Shown piece after piece: positions 8,923 to 17,086 of a DNA stretch of 64,000 bases (positions within the stretch are counted from its first letter, which is position 1; the number at the start of each line of letters is the position of its first letter). The position numbers and the translations under genes are program-made. The notes under the pieces were generated by a model. That model was not told where the DNA came from and searched no databases. It saw nothing but the letters and a program-made list of their open reading frames with translations. The stretch is from Fictibacillus aquaticus (GTDB taxonomy: Bacteria; Bacillota; Bacilli; Bacillales; Fictibacillaceae): the NCBI RefSeq assembly GCF_002245695.1, contig NZ_NOII01000001.1:248001-312000 (forward strand), in the 5' to 3' direction.

Positions 8923-9939
8923 TTACTCACCAACTAGTCCATCACCATCCCGATCGTCCATATATTTATAGAGCCATGAATCGCGCGTAATTGGCATTTT
9001 AAAGCCAGCAGCTTTTGCCTCAGCGATCGTAACATTACCATTATGATTAGTATCCACTTTACTAACATCTTCATTACTGCTTGCCGTTTGGTCTGGTGCT
9101 GGTACTTTGACTGTTTTCGGTGGCGTACTGCTCGTACCGGTCGTTTTACCTAAATTCTTGTTCACTTCATCTGGGTTTACATTGTCAAATTCATCTGTAA
9201 CGGATCTGCCCTGAATTTTGTATGTGTATTTATAATGGTTAGGTATTTGCGTCTGAGTATTTGGATATTGAATCACTGCTACGAAATCTGTGCAGCCGCC
9301 TGCATCTCTAATCACTTTTTCCATATATGCTTGATCGCCGTGCCTATTGAGAATGCTGTCTTGAGGTGTAATGTTGTATGCGTTAGATACTCCCCCAAGT
9401 GAGTCAGCAATCACATGCCCTTCATCTAATTCTTGGCTCTCTGTGCCGGGAACCTTTGCTTCATCAGAATAGTATCTCCCAGACGATGTAACATGTTCAG
9501 TATTCGGGTTTTGGATTATTATTTTTTTAGCCTCAACACGGATTAACTGTCCGTATTCATTTGTAAAAGCCCAATATTCCCTGTCGCCAAATCCGATATC
9601 AACTCTTACACTTTGCTCTCTATAACCTGACATATCTCCGCCATCTACAACAATTGGTGGGTATTTACTGTAGTCAAAATCACCATTAACACTTGTTACT
9701 GCTGGAGTACTCGTGGCAGGATCGCTTGAACTGACTGCGGTTTCACTAGTCGTCTTATCAGCTTCATATTCAGGTGCACTTTTTTTATTTTCAACAGTGG
9801 CAGCTTTTTCTTTGCTTACTTCTTGAGTTTTATTTTCTTTAATTTCAGTATTATTTTGTTGTGAACAACTAGTAAATATAGTAAGCAGTGAAAGTAATAC
9901 AATAATTCCATATGATTTTTGATACCTTCTTAGTTGCAC
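8923..9939 (-). CDS. Secreted lipoprotein nuclease (DNA/RNA non-specific type) with calcium-binding tail
   Basis: A 338-residue exported protein. The N terminus is a signal peptide with a lipobox-like FTSC, followed by a long Lys/Glu/Thr/Ser linker (to about residue 95). The central domain resembles the Endonuclease_NS_2 / DNA-entry nuclease group: GRYYSDEAKVPGTESQELDE leads into the catalytic-type motif DEGHVIADSLGG, then AYNITPQDSILNRHGDQAYM. The C terminus has an EF-hand-like loop DTNHNGNVTIAEA and ends in DDRDGDGLVGE, like an excalibur calcium-binding tail lacking its cysteines. A role in degrading or processing extracellular DNA is inferred. The start is GTG with GAGG six bases upstream. 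The neighbouring gene upstream is another excalibur-type lipoprotein. Confidence 0.8.
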   Translation of the reverse strand: MQLRRYQKSYGIIVLLSLLTIFTSCSQQNNTEIKENKTQEVSKEKAATVENKKSAPEYEADKTTSETAVSSSDPATSTPAVTSVNGDFDYSKYPPIVVDGGDMSGYREQSVRVDIGFGDREYWAFTNEYGQLIRVEAKKIIIQNPNTEHVTSSGRYYSDEAKVPGTESQELDEGHVIADSLGGVSNAYNITPQDSILNRHGDQAYMEKVIRDAGGCTDFVAVIQYPNTQTQIPNHYKYTYKIQGRSVTDEFDNVNPDEVNKNLGKTTGTSSTPPKTVKVPAPDQTASSNEDVSKVDTNHNGNVTIAEAKAAGFKMPITRDSWLYKYMDDRDGDGLVGE

Positions 9940-10083
9940 ATTGCACCTCTATTTTAATTTGATTATTTTACGATATTTATATGATTAACTAAAATCTTAG
10001 AAGAATCTTCGAGTACCCATTTTAGTTGAAGAAGTTACATCCTTACAGAAAATAAGTCCTTCTCATTTATTTCAGAGGGACCA

Positions 10084-10120
10084 ATTAAAACGTCTTAAAA
10101 GTGGCAACACCAGTTAAGAC
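10084..10120 (-). terminator. Terminator after the excalibur lipoprotein gene
   Basis: Arms GTCTTAA and TTAAGAC with an inner TGG/CCA pairing, followed on the minus strand by GTTTTAATT, about 20 bases past the stop at 10142. Confidence 0.55.
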
Positions 10121-10141
10121 CCAGCTTACCTCATAATTCTA

Positions 10142-10620
10142 TTAAAGCTCACAAGCGTAATTATCTTTATCTCTGTCCATTTTAGGGTGATATGCTGGAT
10201 GATCAGCTGGAACGCCTTTTGGATATACTTTTCTTAATTCAGTACAGTTGGCAAATACCTCTGAACTTGCCTTAGCTTCAGCCTCCGCCTTTGCTTTAGC
10301 CTCTGCTTCTGCCTTCGCTTTAGCTTCCGCCTTCGCCTTTGCTTTAGCCTCTGCTTCTGCCTTCGTTTTAGCTTCAGCCTCCGCTTTTGCTTTAGCCTCT
10401 GCTTCTGCCTTCGCTTTAGCTTCAGCCTCTGCCTTTGCTTTAGCTTCCGCCTTCACCTTAGCTTCAGCTACATTCTGTTCCTTATTTTTTTCTTTGTTTC
10501 AGCATTTGCCTCTTTGCTAGTTGTTTCAGCATTTGCCTCTTTGCTAGTTGTTTCACTTGATGAACAAGCTGCAAGGAAAACTAATAAAAACACCAAAAAT
10601 AAGTAGGTTATTTTCTTCAT
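10142..10620 (-). pseudogene. Excalibur-domain lipoprotein split by a one-base frameshift
   Basis: The upstream part starts at ATG 10620, with AGGGGA about seven bases before it. It encodes a signal peptide with lipobox FLAACS (Cys19) and two identical nine-residue repeats TTSKEANAE. It then runs through seven A residues (minus strand, 10485-10491) into a stop at 10468. With one more A the frame would read [17 protein letters not shown] and join the downstream frame. That frame is a long Ala-Glu-Lys repeat helix of (AEAKAK) type, ending in an excalibur calcium-binding domain: [12 protein letters not shown] and [12 protein letters not shown]. Alternatives to a dead gene are a phase-variable homopolymer, transcriptional slippage on the A run, or a sequencing error. 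The rod-like repeat and calcium domain suggest a surface protein. Confidence 0.75.
10265..10460 (-). repeat. Coding tandem repeat (Ala-Glu-Ala-Lys)
   Basis: A run of degenerate 18-base units encoding AEAKAK, inside the excalibur lipoprotein gene. It predicts a long, highly charged single helix. Such repeats change length easily by slippage. The opposite strand is also open through it, which is a by-product of the repeat. Confidence 0.85.
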
Positions 10621-10868
10621 GAATTGTCCCCTTTTTGTAAATATAGAAATACTAATACTATTATACTGCTAAAACACTTCAAAAAAAGAAAAAATTGAAA
10701 AAAATCCCAAGATAAAGTTGAAATCCTTTTTATAAATTCATATACCAAATGATAATCCTTAAGAGTTATTGATATAAAAAATAATTACATCAGGTCCGAG
10801 ATATACATTCTGACGGATATTGTAAATCCTTTTTGTCAATAATAAACTCTAAAAGGAGCGATGATATA

Positions 10869-11009
10869 ATGAATAATAAGAACTATTCCGCAGCTGATCT
10901 TTCGGATGATCTTGTGACTGAGATCCAGAACCTTGAAGAAAGGATTAGTGCCCAGGCGAATAAAAAAGTTGTGGTAATCGCCTATGAAAACGGGTCTGAT
11001 TTGCAATAG
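10869..11009 (+). CDS. 46-residue hypothetical protein
   Basis: A small acidic ORF with AAGGAG eleven bases before its ATG and a terminator 21 bases after its stop. It begins MNNKNYSAADLSDDLVTEIQ, continues with NLEERISAQANKKVVVIAYE and ends ENGSDLQ, suggesting one helix and one strand. I do not recognise the family. Good ribosome site and its own terminator argue that it is expressed. Confidence 0.55.
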   Translation: MNNKNYSAADLSDDLVTEIQNLEERISAQANKKVVVIAYENGSDLQ

Positions 11010-11029
11010 GATCGATGTAATAAAAAAGG

Positions 11030-11068
11030 AGAAATAGTCAAATAGCATTCTATTTCTTCTTTTTCTTT
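11030..11068 (+). terminator. Intrinsic terminator after the 46-residue ORF
   Basis: Arms AGAAATAG and CTATTTCT with a 12-base loop, followed by a T-rich run. Confidence 0.6.
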
Positions 11069-11116
11069 TATGAATATTTTACATTTGAATCCCTCTTTCC
11101 TTTAAGTAAATGAAGA

Positions 11117-11148
11117 TTAAAAAAAGACTTCAAAATTTCGAAGTCTTT
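11117..11148 (-). terminator. Intrinsic terminator after the DinB gene
   Basis: Arms AAAGACTTC and GAAGTCTTT with an eight-base loop. The minus-strand side continues as a run of seven T, next to the stop of the minus-strand gene at 11150. Confidence 0.85.
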
Positions 11149-11149
11149 G

Positions 11150-11659
11150 TTACTGCTTATTTATAAGTTTATCCGCGATAATCTCTTCAATTTGAAAAAT
11201 ATGCCTCTTTTCATGATAGCCGATAAATTCAACCCATTGTTCAAGGTTTAACATCCCGAATATCGGATGTTTAAATCCTTTTTTACACATTTCATCATGA
11301 TCTGTTCCGCTGACTAGCTCTAAAAGCGCCTTTCTCGATCCTTCCAATCGATCTCTCATCGTTTGCATTGTTGTGAATTCCCTGCTCGGTATGACATAAT
11401 CAGGAGCTTCCACTTTTGTTGTCCTGTCCACTGTCAAATGAATAGGCTTGTTTTCAGTAGCAAGAACATCAACTTTTTTAATGTGGTCTTGTATGCTGCG
11501 AGTGATGCTTTTTTCGATTAAATAAAGGTGCTGCAATACTTGCATGACCGACCATTTTTCGGGTTCGGACTGGTCGTTGAGCTGTTCTTCAGATAACCCT
11601 TCGGCTGTAATCCAAAGTCTAGCCCGCTCTTCATTGATAAACTGTATTATTTTATCCAT
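11150..11659 (-). CDS. DinB superfamily protein
   Basis: A 169-residue four-helix DinB-type protein, a fold used by metal-dependent thiol transferases and hydrolases. The N-terminal helix carries LNDQSEPEKWSVMQVLQHL, giving the first metal His (about residue 44), and the C-terminal helix carries YHEKRHIFQIEE, giving the His pair. Substrate unknown; in Bacillaceae many relatives act on bacillithiol or other thiols. A second, more YfiT-like member lies at 33176. It is transcribed alone, with its own terminator; the start has an AAGGAG-like site. Confidence 0.8.
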   Translation of the reverse strand: MDKIIQFINEERARLWITAEGLSEEQLNDQSEPEKWSVMQVLQHLYLIEKSITRSIQDHIKKVDVLATENKPIHLTVDRTTKVEAPDYVIPSREFTTMQTMRDRLEGSRKALLELVSGTDHDEMCKKGFKHPIFGMLNLEQWVEFIGYHEKRHIFQIEEIIADKLINKQ

Positions 11660-11823
11660 GATTTCAGCTCCTTCTAAGGATATGTATGGTCACTATTTTA
11701 TCATAGTACTTGAATTGACGGATGTTCCTGTATATCAAAGGTACTTTATCTCCTGTTTAAATATCATTTAGATTGGGCAGACAGAGTGCTATATAGTTAT
11801 TTAAAATAGGGGCTGACAACTAC

Positions 11824-12888
11824 ATGGATAATGAATTAGCGTTAATGCAGGAACTCACGAACACTCAAGGTCCGCCAGGTTTCGAAGCGCGGATTCAGGC
11901 AGTTATGAAAAAACATCTTTCTTCGGTCACTGATCAAATTGTTAAGGATAATCTTGGCAGCATTGCAGGGAAAATTGGCGAGAATGGACCGAAAATCCTG
12001 CTGGCTGGACATCTAGACGAAGTTGGTTTTATGGTTACTCACATTACAAAAGACGGTTTCTTGCGGTTTATTCCATTAGGCGGCTGGTGGGGACATGTGA
12101 TGCTTGCTCAGAAGGTTCAGGTATTAACGGAAAAACGTGATTTAACAGGTGTTATTGGATCAAAGGCTCCTCATATTCTTACTCTTGAAGAACGTAAGAA
12201 CGTTCTGGAGATCGATAAAATGTTTATTGATATTGGTGCGACAAGCCGTGAAGAAGCAGAGTCATTTGGTGTTCAGGTTGGTGATCCGATCGCTACGACA
12301 TGTCCATTTGAAGTATTGCCAAACTCGAAAATGCTTCTTGCCCGTAACTGGGATAACCGTGCCGGATGTTATGTTGCACTAAAAACATTAGAACAGCTCA
12401 AGCAAAAAAACACACCGAATACAGTTTATGCAGGAGCCACGGTTCAGGAAGAAGTCGGTCTTCGCGGCGCAGAAACGCTTGCTAACAAAGTAAAGCCTGA
12501 TATTGCTTTTGCACTGGATGTGGGTGTTGCTGGTGATACTCCCGGCATGCAGGAAAAAGAAGATCATAAAAGCTTGGGAAAAGGCCCTTTGTTAGGCTTT
12601 TTAGACCGGACGATCATCGCACACCGTAAGCTGCGTGATCTTGTGGTCAAAACAGCTAAGGAAAATAATATTCCTTACCAAGTTGACATTATGACAGGCG
12701 GAGGAACGGATGCAGGAAAATTCCATTTATCAAACATAGGTGTGCCGACGATGGTCGTCAGTGTCCCCGCGCGCTATATTCACAGCAATGTATCAATCGT
12801 TCATCGCGATGATTTAGATCATGCAGTGAAACTACTAACAGCAGTGATCGGAAAGCTCGATCAAGATACCTATTCACAATTAATCTAA
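11824..12888 (+). CDS. M42 family metallo-aminopeptidase
   Basis: A 354-residue cytosolic M42 peptidase (glutamyl-aminopeptidase/YsdC-YtoP group), which normally forms large tetrahedral dodecamers that trim peptides. The binuclear metal and catalytic motifs are present: AGHLDEVGF (His63, Asp65), NWDNRAGC (bridging Asp), VQEEVGLRGAE (catalytic Glu and metal Glu), LDVGVAGDTPG (metal Asp) and GGGTDAG. The last conserved His is in ARYIHSN. The start has AGGGG about eleven bases upstream. It is a single-gene unit closed by a strong terminator. Confidence 0.92.
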   Translation: MDNELALMQELTNTQGPPGFEARIQAVMKKHLSSVTDQIVKDNLGSIAGKIGENGPKILLAGHLDEVGFMVTHITKDGFLRFIPLGGWWGHVMLAQKVQVLTEKRDLTGVIGSKAPHILTLEERKNVLEIDKMFIDIGATSREEAESFGVQVGDPIATTCPFEVLPNSKMLLARNWDNRAGCYVALKTLEQLKQKNTPNTVYAGATVQEEVGLRGAETLANKVKPDIAFALDVGVAGDTPGMQEKEDHKSLGKGPLLGFLDRTIIAHRKLRDLVVKTAKENNIPYQVDIMTGGGTDAGKFHLSNIGVPTMVVSVPARYIHSNVSIVHRDDLDHAVKLLTAVIGKLDQDTYSQLI

Positions 12889-12891
12889 AGA

Positions 12892-12933
12892 AATACAGGA
12901 CTGATCCATCATGGATCAGTCCTGTATTCGTTT
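12892..12933 (+). terminator. Intrinsic terminator after the M42 peptidase gene
   Basis: A 16-base perfect stem, AATACAGGACTGATCC and its complement, with a five-base loop, then CGTTTT. Confidence 0.88.
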
Positions 12934-12949
12934 TAGTGTAAATAACTTT

Positions 12950-13327
12950 CTAATATTTTTGGATGATTGTTTCTATCTCTTTATTCTTAAAAGAGTATAC
13001 TTCTCTTCCTGCATCTTTATGTCCGAATTCTTCCCCTATCATAAGAATGAATTTGCCCTCTTTCGAACAGCCTTTGTAATAATTTAATGATGCTTCTTCC
13101 CCATTGATATACATGTTATGGATTTCATCAGCTGGGCATTTGGGGATTCCAAGCTCCTTTTTGTAAGAAGATAATGATTTTTGGACAATATTAATTACAT
13201 TTACATAGTCTTCTTCCTTCATGATATTTGAAGAAGGCTGATTCCTTATCCCCACCATTGCAGGATCTTCTGACGAATACGAGAAGAAGGATAATCCTGC
13301 TATAAAAACGATCAAAGATGTTAACAT
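12950..13327 (-). CDS. Small exported protein of unknown function
   Basis: A 125-residue protein with an N-terminal hydrophobic segment (LTSLIVFIAGLSFFSYSS) that may be a signal peptide or anchor. A mixed domain follows, with two cysteines (IPKCPADE and YYKGCSKEGKF) that could pair outside the cell. I do not recognise the family. The start is uncertain: the ribosome sites (GGAGGAG and AGGAG, 13352-13363) lie about 25 bases before ATG 13327. An in-frame ATT at 13345 would sit six bases from AGGAG and give MNKLKWMLTS, a better signal peptide with a basic N terminus. The ORF is transcribed toward the M42 gene terminator. Confidence 0.6.
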   Translation of the reverse strand: MLTSLIVFIAGLSFFSYSSEDPAMVGIRNQPSSNIMKEEDYVNVINIVQKSLSSYKKELGIPKCPADEIHNMYINGEEASLNYYKGCSKEGKFILMIGEEFGHKDAGREVYSFKNKEIETIIQKY

Positions 13328-13503
13328 CCATTTTAGCTTATTAATTTTTAACTCCTCTCCTCCTTTTCTTGATTACCTACTAAAACTTCCATAACATTTT
13401 CTATATTCCTTCATTGCTTGCCGTAATTAAATTATATTGATGTTAACCGATAGTAATAAAGGACATTCATGAATGCCGGCGGACTTATGAAAGGAGTGAA
13501 AGA

Positions 13504-13668
13504 ATGAGATCATTTTTAAAAACGATGATTATACTCAGCAGTATTTATATAGCAGCTCATATCCTTTTTGATTTAAGGTTTAACCCTCAGATAAATACAG
13601 CTACAAATATTATTCAAGCTTTATTTTTCGGTCTGCTGTTGATTTATCTCGTAAAATATAAAGGGTAA
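13504..13668 (+). CDS. 54-residue two-helix membrane protein
   Basis: A small ORF with AAAGGAG about seven bases before ATG. It has two hydrophobic helices (FLKTMIILSSIYIAAHILF and IIQALFFGLLLIYLVKY) joined by a short polar loop DLRFNPQINTATN. The function is unknown. No family is recognised; the clear ribosome site and topology support a real gene. Confidence 0.6.
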   Translation: MRSFLKTMIILSSIYIAAHILFDLRFNPQINTATNIIQALFFGLLLIYLVKYKG

Positions 13669-13829
13669 TAATGCTCTTCTTTAAATAAAGTAAATTCTAT
13701 ATTTTCAAAATAATCTGTTGACACTCTGATTTTCTCTATGCTAACATTAACACCAATTTCAATTACATATTGTTTTGCCTTATCAAGAGTCGGGTTAGGA
13801 ATCTGGTCCCATGATCCCGCGGCAACCAT
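13644..13829 (-). CDS. Doubtful 61-codon ORF
   Basis: An open frame reading MVAAGSWDQIPNPTLDKAKQ then VIEIGVNVSIEKIRVSTDYF. It looks protein-like, but no ribosome site precedes it and it overlaps the end of the convergent 54-residue gene. It could be a truncated gene whose 5' part is lost. Confidence 0.22.
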   Translation of the reverse strand: MVAAGSWDQIPNPTLDKAKQYVIEIGVNVSIEKIRVSTDYFENIEFTLFKEEHYYPLYFTR

Positions 13830-13860
13830 TTATCATTTGGTAAAAAGGTGCCCATTCCAG

Positions 13861-13876
13861 CAGACATACATGTCTG
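13861..13876. promoter_or_regulatory. Candidate operator palindrome before the thiolase operon
   Basis: CAGACAT-AC-ATGTCTG is a perfect seven-base inverted repeat about 90 bases before the thiolase start and 27 bases before the leader terminator. The size suits a TetR/MerR-type repressor of fatty-acid or ketone catabolism. No such regulator gene is adjacent, so this is inference. Confidence 0.35.
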
Positions 13877-13902
13877 AAAGATAAGGAAGAGCCATGGACG
13901 AT

Positions 13903-13943
13903 AAGCCTCTTTCTTATATTTTATGAGAAAGAGGCTTTTTTAT
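13903..13943 (+). terminator. Intrinsic terminator just before the thiolase ribosome site
   Basis: Arms AAGCCTCTTTCT and AGAAAGAGGCTT with an eleven-base loop, then TTTTTATTTT. It ends only four bases before the GGGAAGGAG of the thiolase gene. Transcripts started upstream would stop here, so it either insulates the operon or acts as a leader attenuator. Confidence 0.8.
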
Positions 13944-13964
13944 TTTGGGAAGGAGATTACGAGT

Positions 13965-15125
13965 ATGAATGCAGTGATTTTAGACGGAGTACGCACTCCG
14001 TTTGGGAGATGGAAAGGTTCTTTAGCTCCTATTAACGCAACAGAATTAGGAACGATTGTGTTAAGAGAATTAATTAACCGTGTCCCTGAAGCTATTCATG
14101 CGGATGGGGTCATTCTTGCACAAGTGATTCAGGCTGGCCATGGCCAGAATCCAGCAAGGAAAGTTGCGATAAACGCGGGTGTTTCCCCTACAACTCCTGC
14201 TATCACGCTAAATAACGTTTGCCTTGCTGGAATTGCCTCAGTTGCTGATGCGGCAAGGAGAATTCAATATGGCGAAGGAGATCTTTATATCACAGGAGGA
14301 TTTGATTCAATGACAAACGCTCCTCACCTTGCGCCGATCAGAAGGGAGCTATCATATGGTCCTGTAACCTTTTACGACACCTTAAATGACGGGCTTTGGT
14401 GCTCGTTGAATGACCAGTCTATGGGAAGCTTGAGCGATGCAAAAAACGAAGAACTTGGAATAACACGGAAGGAGCAAGATGAATACGCTGTCCTTTCTCA
14501 GTCAAGGGCATCCACAGCACAGATTCATGGCATCCTGAATACTGAAATTGTGCCGATCTCAGGGACGCTTGAAAACGATGAAGGAATCCGCCATAGTTCC
14601 TCTATCGAAAAACTGTCTAACCTCCGCCCGGCTTTCCAGCAGGGTGGAACATTGACAGCAGGAAACTCATCGCAGATGTCAGACGGCGCCAGCTTAGGAA
14701 TCATCACTTCGGAAAAAAAAGCTAAAGAGCTTGGTAAGAGCCCGCTTGCAAAAATAAGAGGATGGAGCGAGATCGCTGGCCCAGATACAAGCCTGCATCT
14801 TAAACCCGCGCAGGCAATAAATGAATTGTTGAAAAAAACGAGCCTGACGGTTGATGACATTGATTTGTTTGAGATCAACGAGGCGTTCGCGAGTGTGGTC
14901 ATCGCAAGCTGCGCTGAGCTTGGAATCGGCTTTGACAAAGTGAACGTGAACGGCGGTGCGATCGCTGTCGGTCATCCGCTTGCAGGAACTGGTTTCAGGT
15001 TAATACTCACTTTAGCTCACGAATTAAAACGCAGAGGCGGCGGCAAAGGCATTGCAGCTCTTTGCGGAGGAGGCGGACAAGGAATGGCTATTCTTATTGA
15101 AGTTCCGGAAAGGTGGACGTTTTAA
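13965..15125 (+). CDS. Thiolase (acetyl-CoA acetyltransferase-like)
   Basis: A 386-residue thiolase that condenses or cleaves acyl-CoA thioesters, most likely acetoacetyl-CoA with two acetyl-CoA. The nucleophile is Cys86 in NNVCLAGIAS. The other catalytic motifs are NEAFA, GHPLAGTG (His337) and ALCGGGGQG (Cys367). ATG 13965 is chosen because GGGAAGGAG lies nine bases upstream; the longer frame from 13923 would start inside the terminator hairpin. It is the first gene of a five-gene catabolic operon and its stop overlaps the next start (TAATG). Compared with ordinary thiolases it is slightly short but has all active residues. Confidence 0.92.
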   Translation: MNAVILDGVRTPFGRWKGSLAPINATELGTIVLRELINRVPEAIHADGVILAQVIQAGHGQNPARKVAINAGVSPTTPAITLNNVCLAGIASVADAARRIQYGEGDLYITGGFDSMTNAPHLAPIRRELSYGPVTFYDTLNDGLWCSLNDQSMGSLSDAKNEELGITRKEQDEYAVLSQSRASTAQIHGILNTEIVPISGTLENDEGIRHSSSIEKLSNLRPAFQQGGTLTAGNSSQMSDGASLGIITSEKKAKELGKSPLAKIRGWSEIAGPDTSLHLKPAQAINELLKKTSLTVDDIDLFEINEAFASVVIASCAELGIGFDKVNVNGGAIAVGHPLAGTGFRLILTLAHELKRRGGGKGIAALCGGGGQGMAILIEVPERWTF

Positions 15126-17086
15126 TGAGCATCAGCATTAATTTAAGAGAACAAAAAGGGTTTGAATGGTCACCTGATCCTGAACAAGTAGAGAACGCCA
15201 ACATAACAAAGTTTATTAATAAGCATGGATTACATGATGAAGAAGAACTTTACACCCGCTCGCTAAAAGAACCAAATTGGTTTTATGAGGCAATCATGTC
15301 AGAGTTGGATATCCACTGGAGTGCACCCTACACTTCCCTTTTCGACAACACAAATGGGGATGCATGGACTAAGTGGTTTCTGAACGCAAAAACGAATATT
15401 GTTGAAAATGCGATTGAAAAGCATATTCATAACGGGAATGGCGATAAGGATGCATTTGTGTTTGAAACCGAAGAAGGACGTTCAGAATCCCTCACCTACT
15501 CTGCCTTAAATCAACAGGTGAATGAATTTGCAGCAGGTCTAATTGAGCTTGGCATTACGAAAGGAGACCGGGTAGCCATTTATCTTCCGCTGATTACACA
15601 AGTACCCGTTTCCTTTTATGCCTGTGCCAAGATCGGCGCGATCGTGATTCCCATTTTTTCCGGATATGGTGAGGATGCCGTAGCTGTCCGTCTGCAGGAT
15701 CCAAAAGCAAAAGCCCTCATCACAGCTGACGGGTTCTACAGGAGAGGAAAGCCGGTTGATCTGCTATCTATCGCAGAACGAGCAGCAGCTAAATCTCCTT
15801 CTGTTGAGCATGTCATTGTGGTCAACCATCTTCAATCTGCGCCTATGAGAACGATTCCACTAAAGAATTATGAAGAAGTGATAAAGCCTGGAAAATCTGC
15901 CGACACAGTTCTCCTCGGTGCTGATGAACCTCTTTTAATTCTTTACACATCAGGAACGACCGGCAAACCTAAGGGTACCGTTCACTCTCATATGAGCTTT
16001 GCAATAAAAAGTGCGATTGATATGTATTTTTGCTTCGATGTTAAGAAAGACGACCGTCTCTTTTGGATTACCGATTTTGGCTGGATGATGGGGCCGTGGA
16101 TTCTTCTTGGATCTGGCATACATGGAATTACTCTTATCCTTTATGAAGGCAGTCCTGACTATCCAGCTGCAGACCGTCTGTTTTCTTTAGTAGATAAACA
16201 CCAGGTTTCTATTTTCGGATTGGCTCCTACGGTTATCCGCTCCTTGATGACTCAAAGCAATGAGTTGTTTACTAAACACAATCTATCTTCTCTGAGAATA
16301 CTCGGTTCGACCGGAGAGGCCTGGAATCCAGAAGCATGGCGCTGGTACTTAACAAATATCGGTAAAGACCGGTGTCCGATCATCAACTACTCCGGCGGAA
16401 CTGAAATATCAGGCGGAATCTTAGGCTCCTTCCCTACTAAACCATTAAAACCCTGCGGATTTCACGGTCCTATCCCTGGGATGAATGCATCAATCGTGAA
16501 TGACCGAGGAGAAGAAACGGATGGCACCATTGGCGAGCTTGTTCTTAAACAGTCTTTTGTCGGCATGACGTGTTCATTTTGGGAGAACGATGAAAGATAT
16601 ATAGAATCGTACTGGTCTAAATACAGCGGAATGTGGGCTCATGGCGATCTCGTTCAAAAAGACAATGACGGAATCTGGTACATCCTTGGCCGGGCGGATG
16701 ACACATTAAAGATAGCCGGGAAACGAGTCGGTCCAAGTGAGGTAGAAACCGCTCTATCAAGCCATAAAAACGTTGTAGAAAGTGCGGCTATAGGTGTACC
16801 GCACTCGATAAAGGGTGAGGCGGCTGTTGTGTTTACGGTTTTATACCAAGAAGTAAAAGAAGAAGAACTGCAATCACACTTGATCAGCAAACTCGGAAAA
16901 GCGTTAAAACCTGAAAAAATCATCGCTATTTCTTCCCTGCCAAAAACACAAAGCGGAAAAATAGCTCGCCGGCTGCTAAAGAACAAATATTTAGGACAGC
17001 CGCTCGGAGACACGTCTACCCTGCAAAACCCTGAAAGTCTTGAAGAAGTCAAATCCATTGGAATTGAAGGAGGGCTATTACTATGA
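15125..17086 (+). CDS. AMP-dependent acyl-CoA synthetase (acetyl-/acetoacetyl-CoA synthetase-like)
   Basis: A 653-residue adenylate-forming enzyme that activates a carboxylic acid with ATP and CoA. The P-loop is LYTSGTTGKPKGTVHSH. The hinge/adenylate region has HGDLVQKDNDGIWYILGRADD, and the catalytic Lys lies in PKTQSGKIARRLL. The N-terminal cap and length match acetyl-CoA synthetases. However, the acyl-pocket motif reads NYSGGTEISGG instead of the tryptophan-containing WWQTE of acetate enzymes, so a larger acid is expected. With thiolase as its partner, acetoacetate or a short 3-keto/branched acid is plausible. ATG 15125 overlaps the thiolase stop; AAGGTGG lies upstream. Confidence 0.87.
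   Translation: MSISINLREQKGFEWSPDPEQVENANITKFINKHGLHDEEELYTRSLKEPNWFYEAIMSELDIHWSAPYTSLFDNTNGDAWTKWFLNAKTNIVENAIEKHIHNGNGDKDAFVFETEEGRSESLTYSALNQQVNEFAAGLIELGITKGDRVAIYLPLITQVPVSFYACAKIGAIVIPIFSGYGEDAVAVRLQDPKAKALITADGFYRRGKPVDLLSIAERAAAKSPSVEHVIVVNHLQSAPMRTIPLKNYEEVIKPGKSADTVLLGADEPLLILYTSGTTGKPKGTVHSHMSFAIKSAIDMYFCFDVKKDDRLFWITDFGWMMGPWILLGSGIHGITLILYEGSPDYPAADRLFSLVDKHQVSIFGLAPTVIRSLMTQSNELFTKHNLSSLRILGSTGEAWNPEAWRWYLTNIGKDRCPIINYSGGTEISGGILGSFPTKPLKPCGFHGPIPGMNASIVNDRGEETDGTIGELVLKQSFVGMTCSFWENDERYIESYWSKYSGMWAHGDLVQKDNDGIWYILGRADDTLKIAGKRVGPSEVETALSSHKNVVESAAIGVPHSIKGEAAVVFTVLYQEVKEEELQSHLISKLGKALKPEKIIAISSLPKTQSGKIARRLLKNKYLGQPLGDTSTLQNPESLEEVKSIGIEGGLLL

Noticed and set aside
10265-10460. 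Direct repeats that could suggest a CRISPR array or minisatellite
   Set aside because: Units are contiguous, degenerate and in a reading frame; there are no unique spacers and no cas genes.
10248-10520. Plus-strand 90-codon ORF opposite the Ala-Glu-Lys repeat
   Set aside because: It is the complement of a coding repeat and gives a meaningless Ala-Ser-Phe-Leu repeat with no ribosome site.
13923-13964. Upstream ATG for the thiolase
   Set aside because: It lies inside the terminator hairpin, has no ribosome site, and thiolases begin at the MNAVILDGVRTPF position.
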